DNA of 45,936 nt from Bacteroidota bacterium (GTDB lineage Bacteria; Bacteroidota; Bacteroidia; Bacteroidales; Prolixibacteraceae). Below, one piece after another: positions 7,863 to 15,888 of this stretch; positions within the stretch are counted from its first letter, which is position 1, and each line of letters starts with the position of its first letter. The DNA lies in contig JAUYMU010000007.1 of assembly GCA_030698405.1 (NCBI GenBank), positions 1-45,936 on the forward strand, in the 5' to 3' direction. The notes beneath the pieces were generated by a model, which was given only the letters and a program-made list of their open reading frames with translations, was not told the origin of the DNA and searched no databases. Both the position numbers and the translations under genes were made by a program.

Positions 7863-8930
7863 ATGGAAAAATTTGTAACATCAAACTTGAAATTAGGAAT
7901 AATTGCAGGAGGCCAGCTTGGTAAGATGCTGATACAGGAAGCCAGCAAGTGGGATATTGCTACGTATGTGCTAGACAAAAAAAGCAACCGTCCTGCAGGA
8001 AGCATTGCTTCTGTATTTGTGAAAGGAAATCATCTTGACTTTAATTCAGTTTACCAATTCGGGAAAAAAGTTGATATTTTAACATATGAATTGGAAAATA
8101 TCAATATTGATGCCTTACTAAAACTCAAATCGGAAGGTTTAAAAATTGTCCCTGACCCTGACATCCTTAAGATAATTCAAGATAAAGGTTTGCAGAAGGA
8201 TTTTTATTCCGAAAACAATATACCAACGGTAGCTTATCAGTCATTCAAAAGTAAAGACGAAATCATTGATGCGATTACTACAAATCATCTTAATTTCCCG
8301 TTTGTTCAAAAGCTCCGCAAAGGTGGTTACGATGGAAAAGGTGTTGCCGTAATAAAAGGAGAACAAGACCTGGTGAAGCTTCTTGAAGGAGCATCGATAG
8401 TTGAAGAAAACGTTGAAATATCAAAAGAAATTGCTGTAGTTGCTGCCAGAAATGAAAAGGGCGAGATTAAATGCTTCCCAATTGTAGAAATGGTTTTTGA
8501 CAGTAGTGTCAACATAGTGGAGATGTTGGTTTGTCCATAAAAAATAAGTAAAGAACAATCATTAAAAGCAATTCATATTGCGGAAAGAATCATTGAAAAG
8601 TTAGGGATGGCGGGATTGCTGGCTGTGGAATTCTTTGTGGATGTAACAATACTTAATTTGCCACTTGGCAGCACTCAGATTAAATTGCCGGCAGTTATGC
8701 TCAATCTTTTGGGTGAAAAGGGATACGAAGGCCCTGTCAGATACGAAGGGTTAACCGAAAGTCTGGCTATCGAAGGAGTAAAAATTCACCTGTATGGGAA
8801 AAAAATTACGAAACCTAATCGTAAAATGGGTCATGTAACGGTTGTTTCTACAACTTTAGAAAATGCGTTGGAAAAGGCAGAGCGAGTGAAACATTTAATA
8901 AAGGTAAAATCATGGGGCAAAATATTGTAA
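7863..8930 (+). pseudogene. purK: purK, N5-carboxyaminoimidazole ribonucleotide synthase, inactivated
   Basis: An ATP-grasp enzyme that carboxylates AIR to N5-CAIR in purine synthesis. The N-terminus is intact: LGIIAGGQLGKMLIQ, then PFVQKLRKGGYDGKGV. After VEMLVCP a TAA stop occurs at 8538-8540, and the same frame continues as KISKEQSLKAIHIAERIIEK. A second lesion follows: after LLAVEFFVDV the frame jumps to TILNLPLGST, missing roughly 40 codons. The missing part should hold the metal-binding NExxPRxHNSGH segment that PurK enzymes carry there. The rest, through the C-terminal lobe, is well preserved. Two independent lesions make this a clear and fairly recent pseudogene. It overlaps purE by 19 nt. 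Confidence 0.9.
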
Positions 8931-9412
8931 GCATAGTTATGGGTTCTGACTCCGACATGCCAATAATGAAACAAGCGGCAGAAATGCTCGATTACTTTGA
9001 AGTTTGTTATGAAATTGATATAGTATCAGCCCATCGAACTCCCGATAAGCTATTTGAATTTGCCTCTAATGCCCATTTAAAAGGCATTGAAGTAATAATT
9101 GCAGGAGCTGGCGGAGCAGCACATTTGCCAGGAATGGTGGCTGCAATTTCACCTCTTCCTGTTATTGGTGTTCCTATTAAATCATCTAATTCTATCGACG
9201 GGTGGGACTCTGTATTGTCAATCCTGCAAATGCCTGGGGGTGTGCCTGTTGCAACCGTTGCACTTAATGGAGCGAAAAATGCCGGGATATTGGCAGCTCA
9301 AATTATTTCAGTAAAGAATAAGGATTTAAGGGGAAAAGTTATCGAATACAAAGCAAAGCTTCGTGAACAAGTCATTGAAAAGTCACGCATTGTTACCGCT
9401 AAAGGGGCATAA
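8912..9412 (+). CDS. purE: N5-carboxyaminoimidazole ribonucleotide mutase
   Basis: 166 residues, class I PurE, which turns N5-CAIR into CAIR. Conserved segments are VMGSDSDMPIM, VSAHRTPDKLFEF, AGAGGAAHLPGMVA and LQMPGGVPVATVALNGAKNAG. The MPGGVPVATV segment marks the class I, PurK-dependent form rather than the CO2-using class II. It starts inside the end of the purK remnant, so it was coupled to it. With purK broken, this enzyme would lack its substrate unless another purK exists in the genome. Confidence 0.93.
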   Translation: MGQNIVSIVMGSDSDMPIMKQAAEMLDYFEVCYEIDIVSAHRTPDKLFEFASNAHLKGIEVIIAGAGGAAHLPGMVAAISPLPVIGVPIKSSNSIDGWDSVLSILQMPGGVPVATVALNGAKNAGILAAQIISVKNKDLRGKVIEYKAKLREQVIEKSRIVTAKGA

Positions 9413-9599
9413 TGACAGACTTTTTTAAAGGCAGAAAACTTGCAGTAGCTACAAAACATGAAAAGGGAAAAGTTATTATTCCTTTAATGGAAAAGGAACT
9501 TGCCGTTGTATGTGTTGTGTCAAAGAATATTAACACAGATAGACTGGGAACTTTTCTGGTGAAGTTGAAAGAAAGGATGACACCATTACTACATTATGA
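9412..9599 (+). pseudogene. truncated, frameshifted DUF6671-like gene
   Basis: The start ATG shares a base with the purE stop. The first ~50 residues (FKGRKLAVATKHEKGKVIIP, then KELAVVCV) look like the N-terminus of DUF6671 proteins, as I recall that family, which are about 280 residues long. At the T-run near 9550 the family-like continuation FSGEVERKDDTITTL is in another frame, which ends at 9599. The uninterrupted frame instead ends at 9615 after an unrelated tail. Both the frameshift and the missing three quarters of the protein say it is dead. Confidence 0.7.
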
Positions 9600-9616
9600 A
9601 AAAAGAATTGATTAGT

Positions 9617-10786
9617 ATGCAAAGATATTTAACTGTTATTTCAGCCTTTTTTATTATGCTCTGTGTGGGTAGCGTTTACGCATGGAGTATGATATCTTCG
9701 GAGTTGATAAATAATTTTGATTTTTCATCAGTCCAATCTCAACTTGTTTTCGGAACAATTATTGCAATTTTTCCAGTTACAATGATTTTTGCAGGAAAGT
9801 TTGAGAAACTGCTTGGTGTGCGCACTCTTACTCTTCTTTCAGCGTTATTTTTTAGTGTTGGGTACATTGTTTCAGGATTATCAGATGGGAACTTCTACAT
9901 TATCCTTGCAGGAATTGGAGTTTTTGGAGGTATAGGCACAGGTTTGGGTTATTTTGTTTCAATTACAACTCCAGCAAAGTGGTTTACAGAAAAAAAAGGC
10001 CTTGTTACGGGAATAACGGTCGCTGGCTTTGGATTGGCTTCTTTCATTTTTTCAATGGTAATCGAAAATTTATTGATATCAGGAAAAAGTATTTTAGACC
10101 TATTTGTTATTATTGGCATTGTGTATGGAATTATAATACTGTTTTTTTCAAATTTTATCAAAGTTCCACTTACCGATAAGACTGTTGTAATTACAAAACA
10201 GACTTTCAAAGTAGATGGAAAATTCATTAAGCTATTTTTTGGTATTTTTTTCGGAACATTTGCGGGTCTTCTTATTATTGGTAGTTTAAAACTTATTGGC
10301 AGCGTGCATAATATTAGTAACCATAGTTTGGTGATTGGGGTGTCGGTATTTGCTATTGCCAATTTCTCAGGACGTCTGTTTTTTGGGGCTTTAAGTGATT
10401 ATATAGGCGCAAGCATATGTATTTTTCTGGCTCTTCTACTTCAGGCAGTATCCATTTTCTTTTTGGGCTATCTTGATCTCAATTCTGTAACATATATTGC
10501 GCTGTCGTTTTTAATAGGTTTTGGTTTCGGGGGAAATTTTGTGCTATTTGCAAAAGAAACTGCACAGGTTTTTGGCATTCATGATTTTGGAATTATATAT
10601 CCATATGTTTTTTTAGGTTATGCAATTGCAGGAATTTTTGGACCACTAACAGGAGGTTTTCTTTACGACCGTTTTAATAACTATGATTTTGCATCTTATA
10701 CAGCCTCGGTAATGAGTTTGATTGGTGGATTAATCTTTTTGGTGAATTATATTGTTTCAAAAATAACATCAAACAATAAATCATGA
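9617..10786 (+). CDS. MFS transporter, OFA (oxalate/formate antiporter) type
   Basis: About 389 residues with roughly 12 hydrophobic segments. The start MQRYLTVISAFFIMLCVGSV followed by YAWSM is typical of the OFA family, as are GGIGTGLGYFVSITTPAKWF and GFGFGGNFVLFAKE. The substrate is unknown; members carry small organic anions. I prefer the ATG at 9617 because it begins right before the first membrane segment. An in-frame ATG at 9596 overlapping the DUF6671 remnant (ATGA) would add seven residues. Four bases overlap with the next gene. Confidence 0.8.
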   Translation: MQRYLTVISAFFIMLCVGSVYAWSMISSELINNFDFSSVQSQLVFGTIIAIFPVTMIFAGKFEKLLGVRTLTLLSALFFSVGYIVSGLSDGNFYIILAGIGVFGGIGTGLGYFVSITTPAKWFTEKKGLVTGITVAGFGLASFIFSMVIENLLISGKSILDLFVIIGIVYGIIILFFSNFIKVPLTDKTVVITKQTFKVDGKFIKLFFGIFFGTFAGLLIIGSLKLIGSVHNISNHSLVIGVSVFAIANFSGRLFFGALSDYIGASICIFLALLLQAVSIFFLGYLDLNSVTYIALSFLIGFGFGGNFVLFAKETAQVFGIHDFGIIYPYVFLGYAIAGIFGPLTGGFLYDRFNNYDFASYTASVMSLIGGLIFLVNYIVSKITSNNKS

Positions 10787-11745
10787 TATCAACCAGTGAG
10801 TTAGATATAGCAGCAAAATACATTAAAGAAGGTAAATTAGTAGCATTCCCTACAGAAACAGTATATGGATTAGGTGCAAACGCACTTAATCCGCTGGCAG
10901 TTGCAAAAATTTTCGAATTAAAAGAGCGTCCTTCCTTTGACCCATTGATTGTACATATTGCCTCGATAGATGATTTGTACTTATTAACCGAAAATACTGA
11001 CGGGAATGTGATTCGGTTAGCCGAAAAGTTTTGGCCAGGACCTCTTACCATTGTATTGCCTAAAAGTAAGTTAGTCCCCGATATTGTTACTTCAGGTTTG
11101 AATACAGTTGGCATTCGAATGCCCGACAATGACATTGCCCTAAAACTTATCAGGGCAGCAAATTGCCCGATAGCAGCACCGAGCGCAAATAAATTTGGTC
11201 AGCTTAGCCCGGTTAGCGCTGAGCATGTAAAAAAGCAGCTTTCCAATGTCGATTATGTGCTGGATGGAGGAAATACTTCAGTCGGAATAGAATCTACCAT
11301 TGTATCCATCGAAGGCAACGTATGCACATTGCTTCGGCCTGGAGTTATTACAATTGCTGACATTGAAAATGCCTTGCCAGATACTTTTATTTACAGTTCA
11401 GAAAAGCCTGAAAAATTAATAGCGCCAGGTTTATTGAAAAGCCATTATTCACCGGTTAAACCATTGTATATATTAGATAAGCAGGTTTCTCACTTTCCTG
11501 AATCGTCAGGTTTCATTGTACATGAGAAAAAGGATTTTATTCCTAAAGAATCTAGAATTGTCTATACCTCACAAACCTTCAATCATCTTGAAATTGCCGC
11601 AAACTTATTCTCTGCCCTACATGCGATGGAAGATGATGAACACATAAAACAAATATTTATTGAACCTGTTCCTGAAGTAGGTTTGGGCATTGCTATAATG
11701 GACAGAATTAAAAAGGCAGCATATAAATATCAACAAAACAACTGA
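10783..11745 (+). CDS. tsaC: L-threonylcarbamoyladenylate synthase
   Basis: 320 residues, the Sua5 form: a YrdC/TsaC domain (about 1-200) plus a C-terminal Sua5 domain. It makes threonylcarbamoyl-AMP from threonine, bicarbonate and ATP for t6A37 modification of tRNAs. Conserved segments are VAFPTETVYGLGANA, KERPSFDPLIVHI, FWPGPLTIVL, GIRMPD, APSANKFGQLSPVSAEHV and ESTIVSI, then APGLLKSHYSP in the linker. The start overlaps the MFS stop (ATGA), and the stop almost touches the convergent glycerate kinase stop. Confidence 0.93.
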   Translation: MISTSELDIAAKYIKEGKLVAFPTETVYGLGANALNPLAVAKIFELKERPSFDPLIVHIASIDDLYLLTENTDGNVIRLAEKFWPGPLTIVLPKSKLVPDIVTSGLNTVGIRMPDNDIALKLIRAANCPIAAPSANKFGQLSPVSAEHVKKQLSNVDYVLDGGNTSVGIESTIVSIEGNVCTLLRPGVITIADIENALPDTFIYSSEKPEKLIAPGLLKSHYSPVKPLYILDKQVSHFPESSGFIVHEKKDFIPKESRIVYTSQTFNHLEIAANLFSALHAMEDDEHIKQIFIEPVPEVGLGIAIMDRIKKAAYKYQQNN

Positions 11746-11746
11746 A

Positions 11747-12880
11747 TTAACCGGAAGCCGCTACCATCCGCATAATTTGCTCTGCTGTATTTGCCAATAA
11801 TTCAGACGCCTGGGCTTTCGATTCTTCGAGGCTCATCGGTTGGTTTCCGATTGCGAAAACGGACGTAACTCCCTGTTTGTAAAGTTCTGTCAAATCGTCG
11901 GTTACCATTCCGGCTAAGGCAATTACCGGAACTTTATATTTTTTAGCCAGTTGACCTACTCCACTGATTGTTTTCCCAAAAGCTGTTTGCGCGTCAATTT
12001 TCCCTTCAGCGGTAAAGACCAGTGAAGCCTGGCTGATGTGTTTTTCCAAATTGATTAATTCGCTTACCAGTTCAAATCCTGAAATCATTTCAGCTTTGCA
12101 GAATGCCGTCAATCCTGCTCCCAGTCCACCTGCTGCACCTGCTCCCGGAATTTCAGAAACATTTATTTTCATCTCCTGATGAAGAATCCGGGAAAAATGA
12201 ACCATGTTTTTTTCGAGCGTTTCGAGCATTTGGGGGGTGGCTCCCTTTTGCGGGCCATATACATAAGTTGCTCCGGAAGGTCCAATTAAAGGATTCCGGA
12301 CATCGCAGGCGACTGTAATTTTTGCCTCTTGCAGTTTAGGATGAACATTTGAACAATCGATGGAATGAAGCGCGCTTAAAGAACCACCGCCCAAATCCAG
12401 AGGTTGACCATCTTCGTCGAACAGCCCAAACCCCAAAGCCTGCGCCATTCCTGAACCGCCATCGTTGGTAGCGCTTCCCCCAATCCCGATAATAATTTGT
12501 GTAAAACCGGCATCCAACGCAGCTTTTAGCAGCAAACCAGTTCCGAAAGTGGTTGTAATTAGCGGGGTTCGTTCTTCAGGTGCAATCAATTCAATTCCTG
12601 AAGCTGCTGCCATTTCAATCACAGCGTTTTTCCCATCACCCAAAATTCCGTAGAAAGATTGAATGGGTCGGTTCAGCGCATCAACCGAGGGAGTCTGAAT
12701 GATTTTACCACCAGTAGCCGTAACCAGCGCTTCTACAGTGCCTTCGCCGCCATCGGCAACAGGGATGCAAGTTATATCTGCTTCAGGAACAATGCGTTTG
12801 ATTCCTTTTGAAATTGCTAAACTCACCTGAGTAGCGGTTAAACATTCTTTAAACGAGTCGGGGGCAACAACAATGTGCAT
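11747..12880 (-). CDS. glycerate kinase
   Basis: 377 residues from the ATG at 12880, which gives the family start MHIVVAPDSFKECLTA; an ATG six codons upstream is less likely. It phosphorylates D-glycerate with ATP. Motifs include PVADGGEGTVEAL, IGIGGSATNDGGSGMAQALG, YGPQKGATPQMLETLEKN, PGAGAAGGLGAGL and FTAEGKIDAQTAFGK. It stands alone, convergent with tsaC with a 1-nt gap. A fragment of a second gene of this family lies at 2561-2662. Confidence 0.93.
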   Translation of the reverse strand: MHIVVAPDSFKECLTATQVSLAISKGIKRIVPEADITCIPVADGGEGTVEALVTATGGKIIQTPSVDALNRPIQSFYGILGDGKNAVIEMAAASGIELIAPEERTPLITTTFGTGLLLKAALDAGFTQIIIGIGGSATNDGGSGMAQALGFGLFDEDGQPLDLGGGSLSALHSIDCSNVHPKLQEAKITVACDVRNPLIGPSGATYVYGPQKGATPQMLETLEKNMVHFSRILHQEMKINVSEIPGAGAAGGLGAGLTAFCKAEMISGFELVSELINLEKHISQASLVFTAEGKIDAQTAFGKTISGVGQLAKKYKVPVIALAGMVTDDLTELYKQGVTSVFAIGNQPMSLEESKAQASELLANTAEQIMRMVAASG

Positions 12881-13134
12881 GATCATCCGGATTAACAATT
12901 GATCTTCAAAAGTAAAGATTTTGGCTGTACAAACAGTCCTGAATTATTCTGGTTGGTTCAGCGTATGATTTGAACCAATAGTTTATTGTGTTTAGAATTA
13001 TTAACAAATGGCTAAATACCTATAAATCAATTTTATATATTTAATTAAGGCAATAATGTTTAAACAATGACAAAAATAGCCAAACAAAAGTGGTGTTGAA
13101 TTCCTTTAAGTGATAAATTCTAAATTTTATAATC
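12881..13134. other. intergenic region between divergent genes
   Basis: This 254-nt AT-rich gap separates the divergent glycerate kinase gene and the 13135 gene and must hold promoters for both. I found no clean -33/-7 pair and no striking palindrome. Confidence 0.4.
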
Positions 13135-13725
13135 ATGAAATCAATTATTGCAATCAGTTTCTTAATAGTAACCACTTTAATGTCACAGCTTTCGCTGGCC
13201 AGTGGTACTTTCCTTGTAAATTTAGTGCCTCAGACGGAAGAAATGGCGCTATTAAAGATTTCAAACAATGATGGACAAAAGTATGAAATCAGTATTTTGA
13301 ATTCAGTGGGTGATTTGGTCTATTTCCACGAAACAAAAGAAGCATCCCGGAATTTTAACCGGATGTTTGATTTTTCGCAACTAGAACACGGAGATTACAA
13401 AGTTGAAGTGAAAATTGAGGGTGCTTCAAATGGACAGTTGATGACAATAAACAAAAATGGGATTGTGGTCAGCAATTCAAGTAAGAAGACAGATCCTTTC
13501 TTTAATTACAAAGACAATGTTTTAAGCCTTTCTTATCTGAACCACAGCATTGAAGAAATGAGCATGAATATTTACCAGAAGAGCAATTTAATTTGGGAGA
13601 CTAAGATGGATGCTCAATTTGTGCTTCACAAAGGGTTCGACCTGTCGAAATTAAAAAGGGGTGAATACACTGTAGTATTTTCTGCAGGAAATGAAATATA
13701 TGAATACGATTTGACTAGAAATTAG
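13135..13725 (+). CDS. secreted protein of unknown function
   Basis: 196 residues with a clear signal peptide (MKSIIAISFLIVTTLMSQLS, cleavage near LASG). The mature part reads as two similar beta-sandwich-like halves: YEISILNSVGDLVYFHETKE with DFSQLEHGDYKVEV, then MSMNIYQKSNLIWETKMD with DLSKLKRGEYTVVF. Each half has the pattern of Bacteroidota secretion-tail or DUF3244-like domains. There are no cysteines or catalytic motifs. It is monocistronic with its own terminator. A periplasmic or surface role is likely; nothing more can be said. Confidence 0.75.
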   Translation: MKSIIAISFLIVTTLMSQLSLASGTFLVNLVPQTEEMALLKISNNDGQKYEISILNSVGDLVYFHETKEASRNFNRMFDFSQLEHGDYKVEVKIEGASNGQLMTINKNGIVVSNSSKKTDPFFNYKDNVLSLSYLNHSIEEMSMNIYQKSNLIWETKMDAQFVLHKGFDLSKLKRGEYTVVFSAGNEIYEYDLTRN

Positions 13726-13743
13726 TGGGATTTTCGATGTGAG

Positions 13744-13780
13744 AAAAGCCTGTTGACAATAAAAAGTCGCAGGCTTTTTT
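13744..13780. terminator. intrinsic terminator, possibly bidirectional
   Basis: Arms AAAAGCCTG and CAGGCTTTT with a 17-nt loop and a T-run on the plus strand. The A-run on the other side would also serve the minus-strand FMN-binding gene, whose stop lies at 13779. Confidence 0.75.
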
Positions 13781-14345
13781 ATTTTGCAACAAGCTGGTTA
13801 AACAGCCGTGTCTTATCCTGAATGTCATTCACAATACTGTAAACAGAAACGGTGGCTCCCGATATAGCATCTATTCCTTTCCCAACAGTGAGCGATTTTT
13901 TGCCATCGTATCCCTGAAATTGCTTCAGCCAACCTTTGTTGGTTACTTCCTGTCCGTGACTTGCCTGATAATTATATACTTTCACCTGTTGTACGGCAAA
14001 TTTGGAATCAAAAACAATCAGATACTCAAAAAATTCAGGGGTGTCAATGTTCATTGTTCCGGTGGGGTCCGAACAGCCACCCTCGCGGCAGCCATTCACC
14101 CTTCCGGCATAAACATATTTTTGCAGGTCATTATTTTGGTTCAACAGGGTAAGGAATTTTCCCTGCAGAGGGTTTGCTGCAAGCAGCGACTCAGGCACAA
14201 CAATCTCCTTCCAATCTGGATTTTCTACCCCACCTAGTTTCTGAAGTTCTTTTCTGAGCGTTTTATCTTCGAAGTTAAACCCTTTTGTAGGGAAAAATCC
14301 TGTGGAAAACCAAAAAATGATTGCAAGTAAAAACAGTTTATACAT
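13779..14345 (-). CDS. exported FMN-binding-domain protein
   Basis: 188 residues with an N-terminal hydrophobic segment (signal peptide or anchor). The C-terminus holds GKGIDAISGATVSVYS, matching the SGAT motif whose Thr is flavinylated by ApbE in NqrC/RnfG and related domains. A CxxxxC pair sits at RVNGCREGGC. Such proteins pass electrons in the periplasm. No apbE or membrane redox partner lies nearby. It is 11 nt after the porin gene on the same strand, so the two are probably one operon. Confidence 0.8.
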   Translation of the reverse strand: MYKLFLLAIIFWFSTGFFPTKGFNFEDKTLRKELQKLGGVENPDWKEIVVPESLLAANPLQGKFLTLLNQNNDLQKYVYAGRVNGCREGGCSDPTGTMNIDTPEFFEYLIVFDSKFAVQQVKVYNYQASHGQEVTNKGWLKQFQGYDGKKSLTVGKGIDAISGATVSVYSIVNDIQDKTRLFNQLVAK

Positions 14346-14356
14346 TGTGTTTTTTA

Positions 14357-15562
14357 TTAAAACATAACTCCTAATCCGGCGCTGAATACTTTTGAATAGC
14401 TTTCGGCACCGTCCGGTTTTACGAATTGCATGTCAGTTTTCAAAACTGCTCCCTGTGCAAGTTTCAAAGTTAATCCGGTGGTGATAACGGAATTTTTGTA
14501 CGATGCTTTTTTAACGATATTTGATGCAACTTCTGCATGTGTGTTGTAACCTTCAAGTCGTACAAAGGGAATAAGTTCATAATTAATTTTTTCGAATGGC
14601 CTGAAAACATTGTACCCGGCCTCGACATAATAACCATTCATTGCACTTCCCAAATCGTTCAGGGTTGTACCTTTTTTAGTGAATTGGTTGTACTGATCAG
14701 TATTCGACAATCCGACCCTGTAAAGCTGGCCACGTAACTGCAATCCTTTCACGGAGTAACGGGCATCCACTCCAATCATTGAAACGCCAACTACCGACGA
14801 ATCAGCTTTTGCCAAAGCGGCCTCATTGTCTTTTGCGATTCCGTTGTACAATTTGCTCTGCGTGTCGCCCAAATATCCTGACAGCCCAATGTTCAGTCCT
14901 CTGATTCCATAGTATTCAACTTTCGCAGTAAAGTTTGGAGCGCTGATATACGATGAAGCACCTTTCTGGCGACCGCTGCGTAATCCGTTATTGCCGTTCA
15001 GTTTTGCTGTTCCATCATAGCCGTTAAACCCATTTACCAGATAGGCCTGGTATTTTAAGTTTGCGGGCTGTATGGTTCCTGAAAGTCCAAAGCCAATTTC
15101 CCTCCAGGTTGTCGGGCTAATTTTGTTATCGACCAAGGGACGCTCAACTCCGTTGAAAGTAGTTGGTTCGTGGTACTCGTTCACGATGCCCATCGGGATT
15201 AAAAGCAATCCGGCCCTGAAATTGATGGATTTGTTGATTTTGTGCTGAAGAAAAGCCTGCTCGACATACACTTCCGAAACATGTTCGAATTCCAGTTCGG
15301 TAATAAATTGGGTGCGGTCGCTAAACTGAAAACCGAAAAGCATCACCATGCGGTGAACATCGAGTTCTCCGTTTCGTCTGTTTTCTGAACTCAATGGCTG
15401 GTGATAATGTACTTCACCGTAGCCACCAATGGTGAGTTTACTATTGGTGGCTAATAATTTGTCGGCGATATTTTGATATTCAGGTTTTGTTTGCTCCTGA
15501 GTCTGGGCGTGTGTGAAAACAGTGGCCAGTAACAATGCAGCAGAAAATAGTATTCGTTTCAT
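14357..15562 (-). CDS. outer-membrane porin-like beta-barrel protein
   Basis: 401 residues. The signal peptide is MKRILFSAALLLATVFTHAQ, followed by a short linker and then many alternating amphipathic strands (LTIGGYGEVHYHQ, VMLFGFQFSDRTQFITELEF, INFRAGLLLIPMG). The C-terminal strand ends in Phe (VFSAGLGVMF), a beta-barrel assembly signal. The family resembles porins that I recall lying beside K+ transport genes in Bacteroidota. Here it is divergent from trkH and the Kdp-type regulators, so an outer-membrane route for K+ is possible; this is inferred only from position. Confidence 0.7.
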   Translation of the reverse strand: MKRILFSAALLLATVFTHAQTQEQTKPEYQNIADKLLATNSKLTIGGYGEVHYHQPLSSENRRNGELDVHRMVMLFGFQFSDRTQFITELEFEHVSEVYVEQAFLQHKINKSINFRAGLLLIPMGIVNEYHEPTTFNGVERPLVDNKISPTTWREIGFGLSGTIQPANLKYQAYLVNGFNGYDGTAKLNGNNGLRSGRQKGASSYISAPNFTAKVEYYGIRGLNIGLSGYLGDTQSKLYNGIAKDNEAALAKADSSVVGVSMIGVDARYSVKGLQLRGQLYRVGLSNTDQYNQFTKKGTTLNDLGSAMNGYYVEAGYNVFRPFEKINYELIPFVRLEGYNTHAEVASNIVKKASYKNSVITTGLTLKLAQGAVLKTDMQFVKPDGAESYSKVFSAGLGVMF

Positions 15563-15888
15563 ATACTTTTTTAGTGAGTTTTTATACTGCCAAAAGTATA
15601 TGCTTTGAAAATGGCGTGAAATCCCTAAAAGTGGGGATATTTCAGAAGAAGTGTCAGACCTAAGTGGACTATCCCGGAACGGGAAACGATGGTGAAATCC
15701 TGAGGACTTTATAAAATCTTTATATCCTTACCTGTAAACTTTACAATTCCTTTATGAAATCAAAGGCAACTTTGCAAGCTTAATTGAACAGCTAAAGTTG
15801 CGGACATGCTATTTTCTTTGAATACCCATACGTGGCAACACAAACAATAAATTTTGAAAGGCAACAAAAATCAAAATTGCATCAGTAA
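15563..15888. promoter_or_regulatory. divergent control region between porin and trkH
   Basis: This 326-nt gap holds several symmetric sites. TCCCG-GAA-CGGGA lies at 15672-15684 and the perfect palindrome TGTAAA-C-TTTACA at 15733-15745. A hairpin with arms GCAACTTT (15766-15773) and AAAGTTGC (15794-15801) lies nearer trkH. The TGTAAAcTTTACA site is the best candidate for the linked KdpE-like regulator. No clear -7 TAnnTTTG box was found; CAACTTTG at 15767-15774 comes near. Confidence 0.4.

Noticed and set aside
8607-8930. Second half of purK as a separate gene
   Set aside because: It continues the purK frame without a shift, separated only by a single stop codon, and starts in the middle of a domain.
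9600-9615. Extended DUF6671-like frame as a real 67-residue protein
   Set aside because: The last part has no family resemblance, and the family-like residues are in another frame.
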